From NCBI GenBank assembly GCA_028724885.1, contig JAQYTJ010000013.1, forward strand, positions 1-64,000: a stretch of DNA of 64,000 nt, read 5' to 3'. The notes beneath the pieces were generated by a model, which was not told the origin of the DNA, searched no databases, and saw only the letters and a program-made list of their open reading frames with translations. A program made the position numbers and the translations under genes. Positions 62,026 through 64,000 of this stretch are shown piece after piece. This stretch comes from Bacteroidales bacterium (GTDB taxonomy: Bacteria; Bacteroidota; Bacteroidia; Bacteroidales; UBA932). Within the stretch, counting starts at the first letter, position 1; each line of letters starts with the position of its first letter.

Positions 62026-63012
62026 ATGGAACTTGAACTAAAGAGGCCTTTGCTCTTTTTCGACATAGAGAGCACTGGACTTAATCTAGTGAATGACTCT
62101 ATCGTTGAACTTAGTTTCTTGAAGGTTTTTCCAGATCGCAGCACGAAGGTGAAAACATGGCGCGTGTGTCCTTGGGACTACGAGGCTGGCAAGCAAAGGA
62201 CAATAGATCCTCAAGCATCAGAAGTGAACGGAATCAAAGACGACGACGTCGCTCACGAGCCGAAATTCATAGAAATAGTTACTGAAGTCGTAGATTGGCT
62301 GAGGGATAGCGACCTTGCCGGATTCAATTCGACCAAATTCGATCTGCCGATGCTTTCGGAGGAGATCGAGAGGGTAAGAGCCTACTGCCTGAAGAGGCTC
62401 CGCAATTCAAAGATTTCCCCAGATGCCAGGCAGAAGGCACAGGCAACTCTAGACAGCCTGAATATTGATTTGCACGAGAAACTTATGATTGATGTGCAGA
62501 CAATTTATCATTATATGGAACCGAGAAACCTTCGCGCAGCCTACAGATTCTATTGTGGTGGCGAGGATTTCGAGAATGCCCACACAGCCGAGGCCGACAC
62601 GATTGCCACATACAAGGTGCTGAAAGGTCAGTTGGAAATGTACCAGATGGCTGATAAATACCATGATGTTGCCCTGAAGAACGATGTGGAATTCCTTTCT
62701 GGAGTTGGCGGAAGGCCTCGCACGATTGATTATGCCGGCAGACTGATTAGCGGCAAAGACAATGAAGCTGTGATTAATTTCGGGAAGCATCGAGGCAAGA
62801 CAGCAAGGGAGATCTTCGAAACAGAGCCAACATACTATGACTGGATTGAGAAAGGCGAGTTCACGATGGACACGAAACGTCAGTTCCAACGCCTGAAAGA
62901 GCTGTTCGAGAAAGAGAAAAAAGAGGCCGTGCCTAAACCACTTGGCGAAGATGAGATATCGGATGCAGCCGCTAAGCTGAAGGCAAAATTCGAAGGAGGC
63001 GAGCTGTTCTAA
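62026..63012 (+). CDS. DnaQ-fold 3'-5' exonuclease with C-terminal DUF3820-like domain
   Basis: A 328-residue protein. The DEDD exonuclease motifs are Exo I FFDIESTGL (Asp13 and Glu15), Exo II LAGFNSTKFDLPML and Exo III HTAEADTIATYKVL. After a linker, INFGKHRGKTAREIFETEPTYYDWIEKGEF (about 246-275) is a small domain found behind many exonucleases. It could be the proofreading subunit or a DnaQ-like repair nuclease. Its place directly after dnaN supports a replication role. Confidence 0.88.
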   Translation: MELELKRPLLFFDIESTGLNLVNDSIVELSFLKVFPDRSTKVKTWRVCPWDYEAGKQRTIDPQASEVNGIKDDDVAHEPKFIEIVTEVVDWLRDSDLAGFNSTKFDLPMLSEEIERVRAYCLKRLRNSKISPDARQKAQATLDSLNIDLHEKLMIDVQTIYHYMEPRNLRAAYRFYCGGEDFENAHTAEADTIATYKVLKGQLEMYQMADKYHDVALKNDVEFLSGVGGRPRTIDYAGRLISGKDNEAVINFGKHRGKTAREIFETEPTYYDWIEKGEFTMDTKRQFQRLKELFEKEKKEAVPKPLGEDEISDAAAKLKAKFEGGELF

Positions 63013-63034
63013 ATGGATATTCCAACGAGGAGCA

Positions 63035-63610
63035 ATGAATATTCTGACGAAAACTTTCGGAGGGCGCATAGTCTGCCGCCCGGACACGACGTGGGAGAAG
63101 GATAACGCAGATTTCTATCCGCCGCAGTTTGTCGAGGCTCTGACCTACGCCCCTGTGTTTTTCGCCCATATCCTGAAGCCGGGGCGAAGCGTACAAAAGA
63201 AATTCGCCGGCAGATATTTCGACGGGATAGGATTCGGAATCTTGCTATACCCTCAGAACATCATGGATGGCAGCCCTGAAGGCTATGCCGAAGCATTGTG
63301 CCTTGACAAGACTTCTTACCTCCCTGCTCCATGCATCTCTCCAGCCGAATATTCGTCGCTTCCTTCAGAGACAGAATTCATATTGAAAAAAAACGAGCAT
63401 ATTCTGTTCAGATGTGCTATCCCTCCGCTCAGCATGGTGGAAGATGCAATTGTACAAGCATCCCGCCTTGCATACATCCGAACTGGCGATGCCGTCGCCA
63501 TAGAATTGGCCGCAAGATCGCCTTTAATGCAAAAATCCGAACTTCGGGACACAATTGCTTCCGGGCAGGTAGGTTCTGGCGGGAAATTAGATTTCTCTAT
63601 AATTTTCTAG
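63035..63610 (+). CDS. Fumarylacetoacetate-hydrolase-like protein
   Basis: A 191-residue protein with partial resemblance to the C-terminal fold of the FAH family, for example FFAHILKPGRSVQKKFAGRYFDGIGFGILLYP and GSGGKLDFSIIF. The canonical metal-binding ExE...D set cannot be placed with certainty, so the activity is open. It follows the exonuclease gene by 22 bases on the same strand and is convergent with the Fur-type gene. Similar small proteins in Bacteroidales are often listed as hypothetical. Confidence 0.5.
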   Translation: MNILTKTFGGRIVCRPDTTWEKDNADFYPPQFVEALTYAPVFFAHILKPGRSVQKKFAGRYFDGIGFGILLYPQNIMDGSPEGYAEALCLDKTSYLPAPCISPAEYSSLPSETEFILKKNEHILFRCAIPPLSMVEDAIVQASRLAYIRTGDAVAIELAARSPLMQKSELRDTIASGQVGSGGKLDFSIIF

Positions 63611-63632
63611 GACGGACGAGGATTCTCAAGTC

Positions 63633-64000
63633 TTATTCTTTACCAGAACATTCAGGACATATTCCTCTTAGAACATAGCTAGAGCCAGTGGCTTCATAGC
63701 CGTTTGGCAGGGGTACCTTCGGAATAGGCATATCCTTAAGGCAGAATGTCTTGTGGCACTTCTCGCAATAGAAATGGACATGGACGTCATCGTCATTCTC
63801 ATCATCCTCGCTAAGGCACAGCTCGTATCTAGTTCCTTCGCTGCCACCTTCAATCGCATGCACAAGATGATGATCCTTGAATAGTTCCAAGGTTCTGAAT
63901 ATTCCAGACTTATCCACTGTCTCAAGCCTTTCCTCCAGCTCCGCCATGCTGAGCGGTCGCTTCTCATCGGCAAGAGCCATAGCCACCAGCACGCGATTGG
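63633..64000 (-). CDS. Fur-family metal regulator, 5' truncated
   Basis: The coding frame runs off the window end, so the first residues are missing. What remains is the winged-helix part (RPLSMAELEERLETVDKSGIFRTLELFKDHHLVHAIEGG) and the dimer/metal domain with HVHFYCEKCHKTFCL and GICPEC, two Cys-x2-Cys zinc pairs. It binds DNA in response to a metal or peroxide (Fur, Zur or PerR type; the Zur-like branch is suggested by the short histidine-poor loop). The stop is 22 bases from the convergent gene at 63610. Confidence 0.85.
   Translation of the reverse strand, partial: NRVLVAMALADEKRPLSMAELEERLETVDKSGIFRTLELFKDHHLVHAIEGGSEGTRYELCLSEDDENDDDVHVHFYCEKCHKTFCLKDMPIPKVPLPNGYEATGSSYVLRGICPECSGKE

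Overview
The window looks like a chromosomal segment of a gut-type anaerobe of the order Bacteroidales. The evidence is two SusC/SusD pairs, FecR/ECF regulation, BACON, DUF4251, DUF4886 and DUF2807 proteins, a short 286-residue primary sigma factor, and repeated promoters of the Bacteroidetes type (TTTG, 19-21 bp, TAnnTTTG). Most of it is ordinary chromosome at roughly 45-50 percent GC by eye. The exceptions are a GC-rich gene fragment near 510-1110 and a decayed stretch at 32.2-34.2 kb.

Layout. 1-1.4 kb: the end of a DUF4143 ATPase and two gene fragments. 1.5-13.3 kb: tRNA-Val, a DUF4251 lipoprotein, an etfB-etfA-acyl-CoA dehydrogenase-Stealth operon (minus strand), a lactonase lipoprotein, a YbaK-type deacylase, a LicA-like kinase, a MATE exporter, an AspT-family carrier and a DUF47 protein. 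13.8-25.8 kb: a polysaccharide utilization locus (fecR, susC with STN domain, susD, a GH18-fold protein without catalytic acids, a DUF1735-LamG lipoprotein, an active-looking GH18 endo-beta-N-acetylglucosaminidase, a BACON/leucine-rich lipoprotein, then an ECF sigma gene behind its own promoter). This fits a locus that binds and cuts N-glycans, but it carries no exoglycosidases. 25.9-30.8 kb: uvrA with a second Stealth gene, hsp20 behind a sigma-54-type promoter, and tRNA-Asp.

30.8-34.2 kb: a DUF4886 protein, then remnants of an ATPase, a GH20 hexosaminidase and an unknown secreted protein. 34.2-46.8 kb: a GH106 enzyme, nucleoside hydrolase, DMT-type permease, ribokinase, LacI regulator and SusD/SusC. 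This resembles the ribose/nucleoside scavenging (rus) loci of Bacteroides but has a LacI regulator. Palindromic operators lie between rbsK and lacI, and the same half-site lies in front of susC.

47-52.4 kb: an overlapping four-gene operon (iorA, iorB, aminotransferase, CoA-transferase) that could convert aromatic amino acids to aryl-acetates. 52.6-54.5 kb: an ECF sigma, a membrane anti-sigma candidate and a DUF2807 protein. 54.6-60.6 kb: degP/htrA, rpoD, argS and a YgiQ radical SAM protein on one strand, with rpoD-argS-ygiQ overlapping by one base each. 60.8-64 kb: dnaN, a DnaQ-fold exonuclease, a fumarylacetoacetate-hydrolase-like protein and the end of a Fur-family gene. No CRISPR array, rRNA or intact insertion sequence was seen.
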